This document shows positions 62,441 through 64,000 of a stretch of 64,000 nucleotides of DNA, in pieces. Position numbers and translations under genes: made by a program. The notes under the pieces were generated by a model. The model saw only the letters and a program-made list of their open reading frames with translations, was not told the DNA's origin and searched no databases. Origin of the DNA: Anaeromicrobium sediminis (GTDB taxonomy: Bacteria; Bacillota; Clostridia; Peptostreptococcales; Thermotaleaceae); NCBI RefSeq assembly GCF_002270055.1, contig NZ_NIBG01000016.1, positions 16,676 to 80,675 on the forward strand, in the 5' to 3' direction. Position 1 is the first letter of the stretch, and each line of letters opens with the position of its first letter.

Positions 62441-63175
62441 ATGACAGACCATGAAGAAAAAGGTATAGACCATTTAATAGAACTACGTAAACGATTTATA
62501 AGAGTTTTACTCTTTTTTGTTATTATATTAATTGGTGCTTTTACTTTCGTTCCTGAAATTCTTGATTTTATAAAATTAACAGCTAGTGCAGTAGATGTAG
62601 ACTTAAATGTATTTAACATTACAGATCCTCTACTACTACATCTTAAAGTGGCATCACTTGTTGCCTTTATTGCTTCTTTTCCATATCTAATCATAGAACT
62701 ATGGTTATTTATTAGACCCGGTTTAACAAAAAACGAAAGAAGATTTGTGTATAAATATATTCCAATGATTTTTATTCTTTTTACTTTAGGAATAGGATTT
62801 GCTTATTTCGTTCTTGTTCCATATTATATTATGTTTTCTCAACAACTTGCAGGAAACACTGATTTAAATATTGTTATGGGAGCTAATAAATATATTGATT
62901 TTTTAAGTAAAATGTTATTATATTTTGGACTTATTTTTCAATTTCCTGTGTTAGTTTTTATTCTTTCATATATTGGGATCGTAAGTTCAGGATTATTAAC
63001 TGTTATTCGTAAATATGCTTATTTTGCCTTATTAATTACTTCTGCATTCATTACACCACCAGATCCAGTGTCAATGGGAATTGCTTTAGTTCCCTTAGCA
63101 TTTCTTTATGAAATTAGTATATTGTTATGTAAATTAAATGAGAGAAAAAGAAGAAAGAAACTAAAAACTAGCTAA
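62441..63175 (+). CDS. tatC: Twin-arginine translocase subunit TatC
   Basis: 244 residues, six membrane helices. TatC N-terminal motif DHLIELRKRFIRVLLFF, PYLIIELWLFIRPGL with the conserved Glu (ELW), and the FQFPVLVF and TPPDPVSMG blocks. Core receptor of the Tat system that exports folded cofactor proteins such as respiratory reductases. GTAGGTGAATAAT precedes ATG. No tatA gene is near; it is placed after the menaquinone genes, which is a respiratory context. Confidence 0.94.
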   Translation: MTDHEEKGIDHLIELRKRFIRVLLFFVIILIGAFTFVPEILDFIKLTASAVDVDLNVFNITDPLLLHLKVASLVAFIASFPYLIIELWLFIRPGLTKNERRFVYKYIPMIFILFTLGIGFAYFVLVPYYIMFSQQLAGNTDLNIVMGANKYIDFLSKMLLYFGLIFQFPVLVFILSYIGIVSSGLLTVIRKYAYFALLITSAFITPPDPVSMGIALVPLAFLYEISILLCKLNERKRRKKLKTS

Positions 63176-63198
63176 TTATTTAGCTAGTTTTTAGTTTC
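63156..63198. terminator. Bidirectional terminator
   Basis: GAAACTAAAAACTAGCTA pairs with TAGCTAGTTTTTAGTTTC around ATTAT. It serves tatC and the convergent regulator, whose stop lies inside it. Confidence 0.85.
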
Positions 63199-64000
63199 TT
63201 TAATCTATTATTTATAAATGTATTGAAATATTCATCATCAGATTTTTTAATTAACTCATTTAGTGTTAATGCTTTGTTGTACCATATTTTAAATTCCGCT
63301 TCCTTTTTTAATCGATAGTATAATTCACTTTTTAAAAAATATAATTCTCTCAAATAATTATAGGTATTGTTTGTTTTACAGTAATCAATAGCATAGTCAA
63401 GATATTCAAAGGACTCATTTAAATTTGATGTATCAAGACAAGCTGAAATTAAAAACATATAAAAGGCAGGGAAGATAACTCGAGTATGAAGAAATTTAAT
63501 AGTATCCATATATTTTTTTATATTAATTAGGTGGTTATAAGCTTCTTCTTTTTGGTTATTTAATAAAAGAAAGGAACCGTAAATAAACATTAGTATAAAT
63601 TCTATATCAGTAGGAGTACTTCCTTTAGTATAAGTGAGAGCTAATATATTTTTAACTTGATCCATTCCACATTCATAATTTTTATTTAGTATGGTAGTAC
63701 TAAGACATTTAAATGTTTTGATGATCTGCATATCATGAATTGAATTTATACAAAGTTCTTTTTCTTCTTCTTCTATTAACGTATAGATACCCCTATAATC
63801 ACGTCTTTCAATACAAAGAAATATTTGATCTAATAATTCCTTAATATGCAAAGATGTAGGGGATTCAATTGCTCTAAACAAATATTCTGAGGTAACGCCT
63901 AATTTAGTTGTTAGTTGTCTTAATATAACTGAAGTAGGACAACGATCTCCATTTTCTATACGAGTAATATATGAGACTGAACATATACCATCTGCAAGTT
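63180..64000 (-). CDS. XRE-family regulator with TPR-like C-terminus, 5' end cut by window edge
   Basis: The frame stays open to the window end. The first visible part, LADGICSVSYITRIENGDRC and LRQLTTKLGVTSEYL, is the second half of an XRE helix-turn-helix (xxIENG and LGVxxEYL). A long helical region of tetratricopeptide-like repeats follows (YGSFLLLNNQKEEAYNHLI, YLDYAIDYCKTNN, YFLKSELYYRLKKEAEFKIWYNKAL), as in RRNPP-type regulators that sense short peptides. No cognate peptide gene is visible; it would lie outside the window or downstream on this side is tatC. The start codon is not in the window. Confidence 0.85.
   Translation of the reverse strand, partial: LADGICSVSYITRIENGDRCPTSVILRQLTTKLGVTSEYLFRAIESPTSLHIKELLDQIFLCIERRDYRGIYTLIEEEEKELCINSIHDMQIIKTFKCLSTTILNKNYECGMDQVKNILALTYTKGSTPTDIEFILMFIYGSFLLLNNQKEEAYNHLINIKKYMDTIKFLHTRVIFPAFYMFLISACLDTSNLNESFEYLDYAIDYCKTNNTYNYLRELYFLKSELYYRLKKEAEFKIWYNKALTLNELIKKSDDEYFNTFINNRLKKLKTS

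Overview
The window is AT-rich and densely coded, with AGGAGG-type ribosome sites, ATG/GTG/TTG starts and many U-tailed hairpin terminators. It reads as a low-GC Firmicute of the Clostridia type. Supporting features are a giant BcrA/D-type 2-hydroxyacyl-CoA dehydratase activase, opine dehydrogenase and ornithine-cyclodeaminase families, a CotA-like multicopper oxidase (hint of spores), a Gram-positive Tad pilus locus without a secretin, and class-I c-di-GMP riboswitches. A full menaquinone pathway plus TatC points to anaerobic respiration, which is less usual in this group. I saw no rRNA, tRNA, CRISPR array or prophage.

Layout. 1-3.4 kb (minus): cut-off histidine kinase, its OmpR-type regulator, and an unrecognised two-repeat lipoprotein. 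3.6-5.8 kb: multicopper oxidase and a CGGC-domain protein. 6-23 kb: accessory zone with two mirror-image amino-acid/opine modules (GntR + ornithine cyclodeaminase family + NhaC; GntR + SSS symporter + opine dehydrogenase), a cysteine-rich CCG protein, an esterase, a pair of putatively flavinylated redox proteins, a PAS-GGDEF cyclase, and a MarR/flavin-reductase pair with palindromic operators. Among these lie many gene remnants (NhaC, RlmD/RumA, formylglycine-enzyme tails, a methyltransferase, an IS3-like element, asparaginase).

23.6-36 kb is a c-di-GMP-controlled surface region. It holds an EAL phosphodiesterase, a c-di-GMP-I riboswitch in front of a TadG-like protein with a repetitive passenger, a GAF-PAS histidine kinase, and a minus-strand tad operon (DUF192, flp, tadV, tadE, small ORF, cpaB, tadZ, tadA, tadB, tadC) headed by a second c-di-GMP-I riboswitch. 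The two separated transcription units therefore look like one regulon. Three more c-di-GMP enzymes are in the window (PAS-GGDEF at 15.8 kb, SBP-PAS-GGDEF-HD-GYP at 46.4 kb, CHASE4-HAMP-GGDEF-HD-GYP at 49.1 kb).

36.3-46.2 kb: activase, two cupins and a divergent Crp/Fnr regulator with a perfect palindrome in the intergenic space; then a two-component system followed by a CcdA/TlpA/Lgt-like thiol-redox set. 52.6-63.2 kb: a polyprenyl diphosphate synthase and menF-D-H-B-E-C-I-A-G, then tatC, giving every step from chorismate to menaquinone except the enzyme that starts the isoprenoid chain. The window ends inside a minus-strand XRE-type regulator with a TPR-like C-terminal half.
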